Assembly: GCF_002943565.1 (NCBI RefSeq)
Contig: NZ_PJCH01000006.1
Location: forward strand, 62,001-126,000
DNA from: Hyphococcus luteus
Lineage (GTDB): Bacteria; Pseudomonadota; Alphaproteobacteria; Caulobacterales; Parvularculaceae
Reading direction: 5' to 3'
Length of the DNA: 64,000 nt
Shown here: piece by piece, positions 34,417 through 42,877 of the stretch
Layout of the letters: each line of letters starts with the position of its first letter
Numbering within the stretch: the stretch's first letter is position 1
Made by a program: the position numbers and the translations under genes
Notes under the pieces: generated by a model
Told to the model about the DNA's origin: nothing
The model's input: the letters and a program-made list of their open reading frames with translations, nothing else
Database searches by the model: none

Positions 34417-34878
34417 CTAAAAATATTTTTTTATGTATGGAAAATTTCGCCAGATCGGCGACGGGTTCGCACGAATCTTCAGAAGCGGGAGAAAATAGCC
34501 CGAATATGCCGCAAACAGGATCAGGTGAAAAATCATGTTGCGCGTGCCCGAAGCCATAATATGCGGCAATGGCGAATGAAATGCGTTGAGAATGAAAACC
34601 GTGACCGTGACCGGAAACAGCAATATTAATGCGATAGGAACGCCGATATTGCAGATCAACATCAGGCCCGCAATCATTTCAATGATCTTCGCCACATCGA
34701 ACAGCCCCAGCGTGATTGTGACATCGATATAGGTCGCGCTCGGCGAAGGCGGCAGTGTCGGCCAGGGCCAGAAGCGCACATAATAGTTGAGCCCTGACAT
34801 CAGATTGAAACCGCCAAAGAAATAACGCACGAAGATAATTGCGTAATGCTGAAATTGCGGGCCAAACAACTTATTCAT
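34417..34878 (-). CDS. DoxX-like membrane protein 1
   Basis: 153 residues with four hydrophobic segments. The N-terminal R-Y-F-F-G-G-F-N-L-M-S-G-L-N-Y-Y and L-F-D-V-A-K-I-I-E-M-I-A-G-L-M-L fit the DoxX/DoxD-like family, linked to quinone-coupled oxidation and to oxidative-stress membrane complexes. The start overlaps the preceding 48-residue gene by 8 bases. Paralogue at 35028-35498. The operon converges on the flavin monooxygenase/reductase operon. Confidence 0.85.
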   Translation of the reverse strand: MNKLFGPQFQHYAIIFVRYFFGGFNLMSGLNYYVRFWPWPTLPPSPSATYIDVTITLGLFDVAKIIEMIAGLMLICNIGVPIALILLFPVTVTVFILNAFHSPLPHIMASGTRNMIFHLILFAAYSGYFLPLLKIRANPSPIWRNFPYIKKYF

Positions 34879-35017
34879 GACCTTCTCCGGATTCTTGTTG
34901 CGCCGTCTTGTCGGCCGGCCTGTCTTTTCTGGTCAAATCCCGCATAACAGCGACTATAACGGCGATGATCATCGCCGCGATCGGGATCAAGTCATAATAA
35001 ATTCGATAGTCCTGCAT
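34871..35017 (-). CDS. Small single-span membrane protein 2 (48 aa, DoxX partner)
   Basis: A short open frame read directly from the minus strand: ATG at 35017, TAA at 34871-34873, 48 residues. It begins M-Q-D-Y-R-I-Y-Y-D-L, has one span I-P-I-A-A-M-I-I-A-V-I-V-A-V-M and a charged tail R-D-L-T-R-K-D-R-P-A-D-K. AGGA lies 8 bases upstream. It starts 10 bases after the stop of the second DoxX gene and overlaps the next DoxX start by 8 bases, so the operon is DoxX - mini - DoxX - mini. The repeated layout is the main support for it being a real gene. Confidence 0.72.
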   Translation of the reverse strand: MQDYRIYYDLIPIAAMIIAVIVAVMRDLTRKDRPADKTAQQESGEGHE

Positions 35018-35027
35018 CACGCGCGTC

Positions 35028-35498
35028 CTAACCCTGCCCAGGCGAACCCGTCATGGGTTCGCGCGCTCCCCAGCGCCACAATGGACGCATCTCGGGACGC
35101 AGTTTCAACAGGCCTTTGTAAAACCCGAAATAGGCCGCAATGAGAAACAGATTGAGAACGAGCTCGCGGGTTCCGGTAAAAAGCGAGCGCTCGGAATGGA
35201 CGACAATCACGCTCGTGTAAAAAATCGATATGCTGATCGGCAGTTCCATGAGCAAGGCGACCGGCGTCAGAATATTTAAAAGCAATAGCGCGCCGACAAG
35301 CGCTTCAACGCCCTTGATGACGTCGAACAGGCCCATGGCCGTCATCGAATCGATGAAAGGACCGGCGAGCGGATGCGTCACCTGCGGCGACGGGAGCCAT
35401 TGAAAAAAATAATTCAGCCCTGAAAAGAGCGAATGTCCACCGAAAAAGCCCTGAGCGGCGACCACAACATACTTCGCAGGATGCGCAAGCCGGCCCAT
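35028..35498 (-). CDS. DoxX-like membrane protein 2
   Basis: 156 residues, four hydrophobic segments, with F-F-G-G-H-S-L-F-S-G-L-N-Y-F-F-Q-W and L-F-D-V-I-K-G-V-E-A-L-V-G-A-L-L-L-L-N, closely parallel to the DoxX protein at 34417 (both share F-x-G-G-x-x-L-x-S-G-L-N-Y). First gene of the four-gene DoxX/mini operon. It may channel electrons to quinone or maintain redox balance for the flavin enzymes nearby; this is inference. Confidence 0.85.
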   Translation of the reverse strand: MGRLAHPAKYVVVAAQGFFGGHSLFSGLNYFFQWLPSPQVTHPLAGPFIDSMTAMGLFDVIKGVEALVGALLLLNILTPVALLMELPISISIFYTSVIVVHSERSLFTGTRELVLNLFLIAAYFGFYKGLLKLRPEMRPLWRWGAREPMTGSPGQG

Positions 35499-35599
35499 TA
35501 GCGATTTCCCTCCGCTTTGCCGCGTCTTTGCGCGACCCCTCTCGCCAGCCTTCGCCGGTCATGTTGAAAAGTATGGATTAGCATTGAACAAAACGCAAG

Positions 35600-35629
35600 A
35601 TTGTTAGATTATATGCGCTAAACAAATTT
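35600..35629. promoter_or_regulatory. Operator-like inverted repeat upstream of the DHA2 exporter and DoxX operon
   Basis: TTGTTAG (35601-35607) and CTAAACAA (35618-35625) form a near-perfect inverted repeat around ATTATATGCG. It contains the TTGTTAG half-site of the cluster-wide element and lies in the divergent gap between DoxX (-) and MFS (+). Confidence 0.55.
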
Positions 35630-35642
35630 AAGAGTGTTTCAT

Positions 35643-37115
35643 ATGCAGGACAGACCACCGTCTCGCACCCGCGCGCCGGGCGAGACCGCTCGCAAGTCGT
35701 CTGCTGATGAAACGCCGTCTCAGCCTCCGTCCTATGCGCTGGCCTTCATCGTCGGCGCCGCCTTTTTCATGGAGGGGCTCGACACAACGATTGTCGCAAC
35801 TTCCCTGCCGCAAATCGCAAACTCAATCGACCGTTCCGCGACCGAACTCGGTGTCTTGATGACATCCTACCTTCTCAGCCTGTCGGTGTTCTTGCCGGCA
35901 AGCGGCTGGATGACGGACAGGTACGACGCCCGCCATATCTTCCTTTGTTCGATCGCAATTTTCACGCTGGGCTCTCTGATTTGCGCAATCAGCGGCTCGC
36001 TGGAGGTCATGACTGCTGGTCGGTGCATGCAAGGCGCCGGCGGCGCCATGATGACGCCGGTCGGCCGGCTTCTCCTGGCGCGCAGTTTCCCGCGCGATGA
36101 ACTGGTCCGCGCCATGAGCTACATGGTCATTCCGGGACTGATGGGGCCGATGCTAGGGCCAGTGGTCGGCGGATTCATTACAACGCACTTTAGCTGGCGC
36201 TGGATCTTTCTCATAAACCTGCCTATCGGCGCGCTGGTTTTCGCGCTCGGCTATTCGCTGATTGAAAAATTCAAAGCGCTGCATGCGCAACGCTTCGATT
36301 TCAAAGGCTTCATTTTAGCGGGAATTATGCTCGCCGCCCTCCAGACAGCGCTTGAAGTCACCGCAAATGAACAAGAACTGACTTATGTTGCGGCAGCCGC
36401 ATTCGGAATCTTCATCATCGCCGCACTGACATTATTCCACCATCTGAGCCGCACAGTTGCGCCAATTTTCGATCTCAAAGTATTCCGTCACCGCTCTTTT
36501 TCCGCCGCCGTCTTTGGCGGCGCGTTTTCACGGCTTGCGCTCGGCGCCATTCTTTTCCTGTTCCCCCTGCTGTTCCAGCTCGGATTCGGAGCCAGCCCCT
36601 TCGAGGCAGGGTTATTGCTCGGCGTACTGGCCCTCGGTCAGATGGCCACGCGCCTCATAATCGACAGATTGATAAATTACGCAGGCGTCAAGCGCACGCT
36701 CGTCGTCAACAGCGTAATTTTGATTCTCATGCTGCTTGGCGTATTGTTGCTCAGCCCAGCGACGCCAATATATCTGATTGCAACTTACCTTTTTGTCTTA
36801 GGTTTGTTTCATTCCGTGCAATTGTCGACGCTGGCCGCCCTCAACTTTTCCGGCCTGGACAGCACAGAGCTCGGTTCGGCGACGTCGATCTCATCGGTGG
36901 CGCAACGCATCTCAATGGCGATCGGCATTTCCATCGCAGCGCTTGTTCTTGGCCTGGCGTCTCCTGGCGCTGAACCGGACGCAAGCGCTTTCGTTCTGCC
37001 TTTTGTCACCATCGCCCTGCTCGTAAGCGGTTCGGTCGCAATCTTCGCCACCCTTAAACCCGAAGACGGCGGCGACCTTATTTCAAAGAAGCCACATCGG
37101 GCCTCCCAACCGTAA
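35643..37115 (+). CDS. MFS transporter, DHA2 (EmrB/QacA) family 1
   Basis: About 490 residues with a 14-span pattern. L-D-T-T-I-V-A-T-S-L-P-Q-I-A in TM1 and the motif-C segment G-L-M-G-P-M-L-G-P-V-V-G-G are classic for DHA2 drug:proton antiporters. A GTG at 35634 is an alternative start. Its last 38 bases overlap the 3' end of another DHA2 gene on the opposite strand. Export of toxic aromatic compounds is the likely role. No membrane-fusion partner gene is present. Confidence 0.88.
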   Translation: MQDRPPSRTRAPGETARKSSADETPSQPPSYALAFIVGAAFFMEGLDTTIVATSLPQIANSIDRSATELGVLMTSYLLSLSVFLPASGWMTDRYDARHIFLCSIAIFTLGSLICAISGSLEVMTAGRCMQGAGGAMMTPVGRLLLARSFPRDELVRAMSYMVIPGLMGPMLGPVVGGFITTHFSWRWIFLINLPIGALVFALGYSLIEKFKALHAQRFDFKGFILAGIMLAALQTALEVTANEQELTYVAAAAFGIFIIAALTLFHHLSRTVAPIFDLKVFRHRSFSAAVFGGAFSRLALGAILFLFPLLFQLGFGASPFEAGLLLGVLALGQMATRLIIDRLINYAGVKRTLVVNSVILILMLLGVLLLSPATPIYLIATYLFVLGLFHSVQLSTLAALNFSGLDSTELGSATSISSVAQRISMAIGISIAALVLGLASPGAEPDASAFVLPFVTIALLVSGSVAIFATLKPEDGGDLISKKPHRASQP

Positions 37116-38532
37116 CCGTCTTCGGCAGGCTCCTGAAACCGATCGCCGAAATCGCGGCGACGATGCCGAGAGCCAGTATTGCGATTTTGGTTTCGGCAAG
37201 TCCCGGGTCGGCGCCCGCGCGCCCTGTCACAGCGCCGGCGATCAAAAGTATAATGCTGACGAACGCCACGGCCAGCGCGTTGCCGAGCTGCAAACTCGTC
37301 GCTGAAACAACAGAGCTCATATTATGCTGCTCCCGCCTAATATCGACATAGGTCAGGCCGGTTGTGCCGCTAAACAGGATGCCGCGCGCCGCGCCGATTA
37401 CAACGAGAACGCATATCAACAGCGCAATAGGCTGATTGCCCGCCCCTATTGCAATAAACAGAAGCCCCCCGGCGCCGATAAACGAAGTGGCGAAAAGCGC
37501 GTTACGATAGCCAATTCTTTTAATCGCCGGCGAGACGAACGGTTTGGTTACAAGATCGCCGGCGTCCACCGCCAAGACAATGAATGCAGCCTTAAGGACG
37601 CTGATGCCGAGCCCCAACTGAAGCATGATGATGAGAACAAAGGAGAGCCCCCTGAATGCAATCCGGGCGCCAAGACCGCTGCCTATGGTGCTCATGCGAA
37701 ATGTCGGCGTGCGGAAAACAGAAAAGTCGAAAATAGGGTGTTCCGTCCGCTCGCAATGCCGGTAGGCGGCGACGCCAAGCACTGTACCGACCGTGAGAAG
37801 ACCTGCAAACAACCGATAGAATGGCGCCTCGTTGCTCACCATCCCAAGCGCCGAAATAAGGCATATAAGGGACCCGCCGACCAGCAGGAAACCGGCCCAG
37901 TCAAAGCGGCGCAGCAAACCCGACCGGACCGACGGCAGCAGGATAGCGATCATCGCCGCCGCAAGGATAGCCACGGGAATATTGACCAGAAATATAGCAC
38001 GCCAATTGAACCAGGTCACAATTATGCCGCCCAGCGGCGGGCCAAGCGTCGGCGCCAGCAGCATGGGCATGCTCACCCAGGTCATGGCGTTGAGGCGGTT
38101 CGAATCGTCTGTAACCGCCAGGAGAATGTTTCTTGCGCTGATCAACATCAAAGCAGCCGCGCCGCCTTGAAGGAAACGGCAGATGACGAAGATCGCCAAT
38201 GACGACGACAGAGCCGTCAATGCGGAAAAGAGGGCAAAAGCCGCAAGGGCGAAAAGACATCCGGTCTTCGCTCCGATGCGGTCAATCAGCCAACCGCAGG
38301 CGGGAAGCAAAATCGCATGCGCAATGTAAAACGCCGTAACGCCAAAGCTGAGCTCCATAGGCGTCACGCCAAGCGCGCGCGCAATGGGCGGTAGGGCGGC
38401 GATAAACATTGCACCGTCGAGTTGCGTCATGAATGAGGGGATAGCGATCGCAAGCGTCTTTTTGAAAAGGCCGCCCTTTCCCGTTGCATCCTCCGCCGAC
38501 ACGCCGCTCAGGCTCTCACCCGCCTCATTCAT
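37078..38532 (-). CDS. MFS transporter, DHA2 (EmrB/QacA) family 2
   Basis: 484 residues, 14-span pattern. M-T-Q-L-D-G-A-M-F-I-A-A-L-P-P-I-A in TM1 and M-L-L-A-P-T-L-G-P-P-L-G-G in TM5 match DHA2 antiporters. The protein is less Asp/Thr-like in TM1 than its neighbour, which suggests a different substrate. Convergent with, and overlapping by 38 bases, the DHA2 gene at 35643. Divergent from the ferredoxin/LigAB operon across 230 bases that hold an operator-like element. Confidence 0.88.
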   Translation of the reverse strand: MNEAGESLSGVSAEDATGKGGLFKKTLAIAIPSFMTQLDGAMFIAALPPIARALGVTPMELSFGVTAFYIAHAILLPACGWLIDRIGAKTGCLFALAAFALFSALTALSSSLAIFVICRFLQGGAAALMLISARNILLAVTDDSNRLNAMTWVSMPMLLAPTLGPPLGGIIVTWFNWRAIFLVNIPVAILAAAMIAILLPSVRSGLLRRFDWAGFLLVGGSLICLISALGMVSNEAPFYRLFAGLLTVGTVLGVAAYRHCERTEHPIFDFSVFRTPTFRMSTIGSGLGARIAFRGLSFVLIIMLQLGLGISVLKAAFIVLAVDAGDLVTKPFVSPAIKRIGYRNALFATSFIGAGGLLFIAIGAGNQPIALLICVLVVIGAARGILFSGTTGLTYVDIRREQHNMSSVVSATSLQLGNALAVAFVSIILLIAGAVTGRAGADPGLAETKIAILALGIVAAISAIGFRSLPKTVTVGRPDVASLK

Positions 38533-38695
38533 CAGTGACGTGTCTCCTCAACAGGGTCGAAAGCCGCGCGCCTGCCGCGCCGGAGCAGGTCCATAGCCGC
38601 TCGCGCTGAATGCCACAGGTTCAGACGCGGAGAGCGCAACCCGCAGCGGGCGGTCAGATAATGGCTTTTCAGCGCTCATAGCACCCCGCAAAATC

Positions 38696-38723
38696 GAATA
38701 CAATATTGGTATACTATCTGTTG
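38696..38723. promoter_or_regulatory. Operator-like element upstream of the ferredoxin/LigAB operon
   Basis: CGAATACAATATTGGTATAC then TATCTGTTGAC. The 17 bases ATATTGGTATACTATCT (38703-38719) equal 6347-6363 exactly. Confidence 0.6.
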
Positions 38724-38776
38724 ACCCCTACCTCCGGCGCCGCTACCCTTCGCAGCCTGGAAACGTGACAAGGAAA

Positions 38777-39094
38777 ATGAGCGAAATATCAGTAACTTTA
38801 CGCGACGGCTCGACCCGGACTGTGGAGGCCCAAGTCGGACAGTCCGTAATGGAGGCGGTGCGGGCCGCTGGCGTAGACGAGCTTGAAGCCATTTGCGGGG
38901 GCTGTCTCTCCTGCGCCACCTGCCATGTCTATGTCGACAAAACCGATGAATACGACCTGCCGCCGATGAGCGATGACGAAGACAGCCTCCTCGAAAGCAG
39001 TTTTCATCGGCGCGAAAATTCGCGTCTTTCCTGCCAGATAGTTTTTAATGACGCGCTCAGCGGGCTCCATGTAACCATTGCGCCCGAGGACTAG
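38777..39094 (+). CDS. [2Fe-2S] ferredoxin, adrenodoxin/putidaredoxin type
   Basis: 105 residues. Cluster ligands are Cys40, Cys46, Cys49 (C-G-G-C-L-S-C-A-T-C-H) and Cys86 (L-S-C-Q-I). The C-x5-C-x2-C spacing and the acidic D-E-Y-D-L-P-P-M-S-D-D-E patch are typical of ferredoxins serving cytochrome P450 or Rieske oxygenases. A GTG at 38765 is an alternative start. It is the first gene in front of ligA, ligB and ligK, yet LigAB needs no ferredoxin. It may serve the VanA-like or phthalate-dioxygenase-like Rieske proteins, which lack adjacent electron donors. No ferredoxin reductase gene was seen. Confidence 0.9.
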   Translation: MSEISVTLRDGSTRTVEAQVGQSVMEAVRAAGVDELEAICGGCLSCATCHVYVDKTDEYDLPPMSDDEDSLLESSFHRRENSRLSCQIVFNDALSGLHVTIAPED

Positions 39095-39113
39095 AGCGAG
39101 AAAGGCCGCCCCT

Positions 39114-39497
39114 GTGGACCTTGAAAGAAAATACAGAAATGTGCCCGGCACGACAGTGTTCGACTCTACGCTGGCCCGCAAGGGGTACCACCTTAACCAG
39201 GTCTGCGCCTCGCTCTTGAAAGATGAAAACCGTCAGCGCTTTCGAGCCAATGAGCGCGCCTATCTTGATGAGTGGAAACTAACCGAAGAACAAAAACAAG
39301 CGGTTCTCGACAGGGATTACAACCGCATGATCGCGCTGGGCGGCAATGTTTATTATCTTGCAAAAATTTTCTCCTCCGACGGCCTCAAATTTACGCATGT
39401 TTGCGCGCAAATGTGCGGCATGACGGAAGAGGACTATATCCAAATGATGAATGATGGAGGGCGCGCGCCCGCCAAAGAAAAAAACACCGGAGACTGA
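39114..39497 (+). CDS. ligA: Protocatechuate 4,5-dioxygenase alpha (small) subunit
   Basis: 127 residues starting at a GTG with GAGAAAGG about 9 bases upstream. Segments V-P-G-T-T-V-F-D, A-R-K-G-Y-H-L-N-Q-V, Y-L-D-E-W-K-L-T and D-R-D-Y-N-R-M-I-A-L-G-G-N-V-Y-Y-L match LigA of Sphingobium SYK-6 nearly motif for motif, ending with Y-I-Q-M-M-N-D-G-G-R. LigA is the non-catalytic subunit that closes the active site of LigB. It lies between the ferredoxin and ligB; ligB starts 3 bases after its stop. Confidence 0.93.
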   Translation: MDLERKYRNVPGTTVFDSTLARKGYHLNQVCASLLKDENRQRFRANERAYLDEWKLTEEQKQAVLDRDYNRMIALGGNVYYLAKIFSSDGLKFTHVCAQMCGMTEEDYIQMMNDGGRAPAKEKNTGD

Positions 39498-40355
<858 letters not shown>

Positions 40356-40361
40356 CCCCGC

Positions 40362-41051
40362 ATGAGCATTGTCGTGCAGAATATTCGCCGGCCGGCCCCC
40401 GCCCAGATAGAGCGAATCGGCCGCTTCGGGGTAGCCACTATTCATGAGGCGCAGGGCCGCACCGGCCTGATGGCCCCCTATATGAGGCCGGTTTATTCGG
40501 GAACGCGAATCGCAGGCCCGGCGGTGACGGTGACGGTGCCGCCTTGCGACAATTGGATGATCCATGTGGCGATTGAGGAATGCGCTCCCGGCGATATTCT
40601 TGTCGTCTCTCCCTCCTCCGATTGCGACGACGGATATTTCGGCGAATTGCTCGCGCGCTCGCTTATCGCTCATGGGGTTAAAGCTTTGATTATCAACGCC
40701 GGCGTGCGCGACACGGCGGAATTGAAGGAAATAGCATTTCCGGTCTGGTCAAAATGCATATCTGCGCAAGGCACCGTCAAAGAGACCCTTGGCGCGGTCA
40801 ATATGCCGATCGTATGCGCCGGCGCCCTCGTCAAGCCTGGCGACGTCGTTATCGCCGATGACGACGGCGTTTGCATTGTCGATATCGATCGGGTCGATGA
40901 AATCGCCAACCTTTCTGAGGCGCGCGAGAAAAAAGAAGCGCAAATGCGCCGGCGTCTTTGCGCCGGCGAGAAAAGCCTCGATCTGTTCAACCTTCGCGAA
41001 AAGCTGAAGGCGAAAGAAATCCGTTACATAAGTCAAAAAGACCTGCCCTGA
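40362..41051 (+). CDS. ligK: 4-Carboxy-4-hydroxy-2-oxoadipate (CHA) aldolase
   Basis: 229 residues. V-A-T-I-H-E-A-Q-G-R-T-G-L, Y-M-R-P-V-Y-S-G, D-N-W-M-I-H-V-A-I-E, N-A-G-V-R-D and S-A-Q-G-T-V-K-E-T-L-G match the LigK/GalC/ProA CHA aldolase, with the catalytic Arg/Asp in G-V-R-D and a C-terminal R-E-K-L-K-A tail. It splits CHA into pyruvate and oxaloacetate, and this class also decarboxylates oxaloacetate. It starts 6 bases after ligB. Distinct from the two tandem RraA-like proteins at 29715 and 30376, which are more divergent. Confidence 0.92.
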   Translation: MSIVVQNIRRPAPAQIERIGRFGVATIHEAQGRTGLMAPYMRPVYSGTRIAGPAVTVTVPPCDNWMIHVAIEECAPGDILVVSPSSDCDDGYFGELLARSLIAHGVKALIINAGVRDTAELKEIAFPVWSKCISAQGTVKETLGAVNMPIVCAGALVKPGDVVIADDDGVCIVDIDRVDEIANLSEAREKKEAQMRRRLCAGEKSLDLFNLREKLKAKEIRYISQKDLP

Positions 41052-41081
41052 CCAAGGGGCGCATATAAATGGGAGGCTTCC

Positions 41082-42746
41082 ATGTCGCTGATGTTTGTCA
41101 AAGGAGTACATGGCGGGGGCCATCTCTATCTTTCTTTCGCCGCGCTGTTCCTGCTTGCCGCAGCAAGTTGCAGCCAACCGCAAGAGCCTCCCGAGCAAGA
41201 TCTCGCATCTGCCGACCCCATAGGCGTCACTACACACGGTCATGTGGAAGGCGTGCGCGAAAGCCCGCTTTCGATTTTTCTCGGCATTCCGTTCGCAGCC
41301 CCGCCGGTCGACGACTTGCGCTGGCGCCCGCCCGAACCGCCGGAAAACTGGGACGGCTTGCGCGAAGCTAAAAGTTTTGCGCCCAGCTGTTACCAAAACG
41401 CCCAATATCTGGAAGCGCCCGAACACAATACGAGCGAGGACTGTCTTTATCTTAATATATGGACGCCAGCGGCATCCGCCGATGAAAGGCTGCCTGTCAT
41501 GGCCTGGATTTATGGCGGCGGCTTTGCGGCCGGCGCAACGTCAAATCCCGTGCAGAATGGCGATGAACTTGCTGCGCGCGGCGTTGTTGTCGTATCCATG
41601 GGCTATCGCGTCGGTCCATTCGGCTTTCTCGCTCATCCCGCTTTAAGCGCGGAGTCTCCGCAAGAAGTCTCCGGCAATTACGGTCTGCTCGATCAGATCG
41701 CAGCACTGAAATGGGTGCAGGACAATATCGAGAATTTCGGCGGAGATCCGGACAAAGTGACGATTTTCGGCGAATCCGCCGGCGCGATTTCGGTTTCCAT
41801 GCTTTCAACCTCCCCCCTCGCGGAAGGGCTTTTCCGCGGCGCGATTTCTCAAAGCGGCGGCTCTTTCGGCCCCACACATTCACCGCCCCTTCCCGGAGAA
41901 AATGTCCAGCGCCTCGACCAGGCCGAAGCCATCGGTATCGAATTTGCCGAGAAACTGAATGCGGCGGATATCGCTGAAATGCGCACGGTGCCTGCGGCGG
42001 ATATCCTTGCTGCGTCGTTGCCCTCACCCGACGCCCCGTTTCCAGAAATGCGGCTCAGCTGGCCAGTTCTCGACGGCTATGTCATTCTAGGCGACCAATA
42101 CGAGCTCTACGAACAAGGCGAATATAACGATGTCGCCGCGCTGATCGGCTTCAACTCCGACGAAGCTTCAATGTGGGGCGGCCAGGTGACGCCAGCTGAA
42201 TATGAAAAGGCGACTCGCGACCGTTTTGGCCCTTATGCCGAAACGCTGCTCGAGGCCTACGCCGCCGAACCCGACGACGCCACGCAGGCCTCCCGCGACC
42301 TTGCAACCGACGTCATGTTCGGCTGGCACACGCTTTCCTGGGCGAAACTCCAAAGCCGCACCGGGACGAAACCCATTTACATGTATTATTTCGCGCAACG
42401 CCCGCCCTACCCGGAAGATCATCCGTTCGCCAACGTAAAAGGCGCTCCTCACGCTGCGGAAATGCCTTATGTCTTCGATCATCTCGAGGTCTATCCGGAG
42501 ATTCCCTGGCGTCCGGAGGACGCCGCGCTTTCCGACGCAATGGCCGATTATTGGACAAACTTCGTCAAGACTCTCGATCCCAACGACGGCGAGCTGCCTC
42601 ATTGGCCGCAATTCTCCGAAAATGAGCCCCAGGTGATGATTCTTGAAAACGGCCCTCATGCCGGCGCGCTGCCCTCCTATGAACGCTACGATATCCTCGA
42701 CGACTATTTCGCCTGGCGCCGCACGCCCGAAGGCCGCCAGCCCTGA
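41082..42746 (+). CDS. Carboxylesterase type B, predicted lipoprotein
   Basis: 554 residues. The N-terminus has a hydrophobic segment ending L-L-A-A-A-S-C, a plausible lipobox with Cys30. The catalytic Ser232 is in G-E-S-A-G-A, the oxyanion G-G-G-F is near residue 146, an acidic residue is in N-S-D-E-A, and a candidate His is in K-G-A-P-H-A-A-E. This is the alpha/beta-hydrolase family that includes tannases/feruloyl esterase-like and phthalate-ester hydrolases. It lies 30 bases after ligK. A surface or periplasmic esterase could release the aromatic acid that LigAB ultimately cleaves. Confidence 0.88.
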   Translation: MSLMFVKGVHGGGHLYLSFAALFLLAAASCSQPQEPPEQDLASADPIGVTTHGHVEGVRESPLSIFLGIPFAAPPVDDLRWRPPEPPENWDGLREAKSFAPSCYQNAQYLEAPEHNTSEDCLYLNIWTPAASADERLPVMAWIYGGGFAAGATSNPVQNGDELAARGVVVVSMGYRVGPFGFLAHPALSAESPQEVSGNYGLLDQIAALKWVQDNIENFGGDPDKVTIFGESAGAISVSMLSTSPLAEGLFRGAISQSGGSFGPTHSPPLPGENVQRLDQAEAIGIEFAEKLNAADIAEMRTVPAADILAASLPSPDAPFPEMRLSWPVLDGYVILGDQYELYEQGEYNDVAALIGFNSDEASMWGGQVTPAEYEKATRDRFGPYAETLLEAYAAEPDDATQASRDLATDVMFGWHTLSWAKLQSRTGTKPIYMYYFAQRPPYPEDHPFANVKGAPHAAEMPYVFDHLEVYPEIPWRPEDAALSDAMADYWTNFVKTLDPNDGELPHWPQFSENEPQVMILENGPHAGALPSYERYDILDDYFAWRRTPEGRQP

Positions 42747-42792
42747 TAGGTGCGGCTTGTCCAAATCAGCACTCTCTGTGCGCTGCCTGCGC

Positions 42793-42825
42793 ATAAAAAA
42801 AGCCGGCGCAGTTAGCGCCGGCTTT
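42793..42825. terminator. Bidirectional rho-independent terminator
   Basis: Stem AGCCGGCGC / GCGCCGGCT with a 5-base loop (42801-42823). It is flanked by seven A on the left (T-run for the minus strand) and TTTC on the right. It can stop both the esterase operon (+) and TonB receptor 2 (-). Confidence 0.88.
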
Positions 42826-42877
42826 CAGTTGATAGAACCGGTTCTGATAAAGACGCAACCGGGCTCTGGGTGATAAT

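Noticed and set aside
37324-38202. Plus-strand open frame of 292 codons
   Set aside because: Antisense to the second DHA2 transporter; polar, repetitive composition typical of shadow frames.
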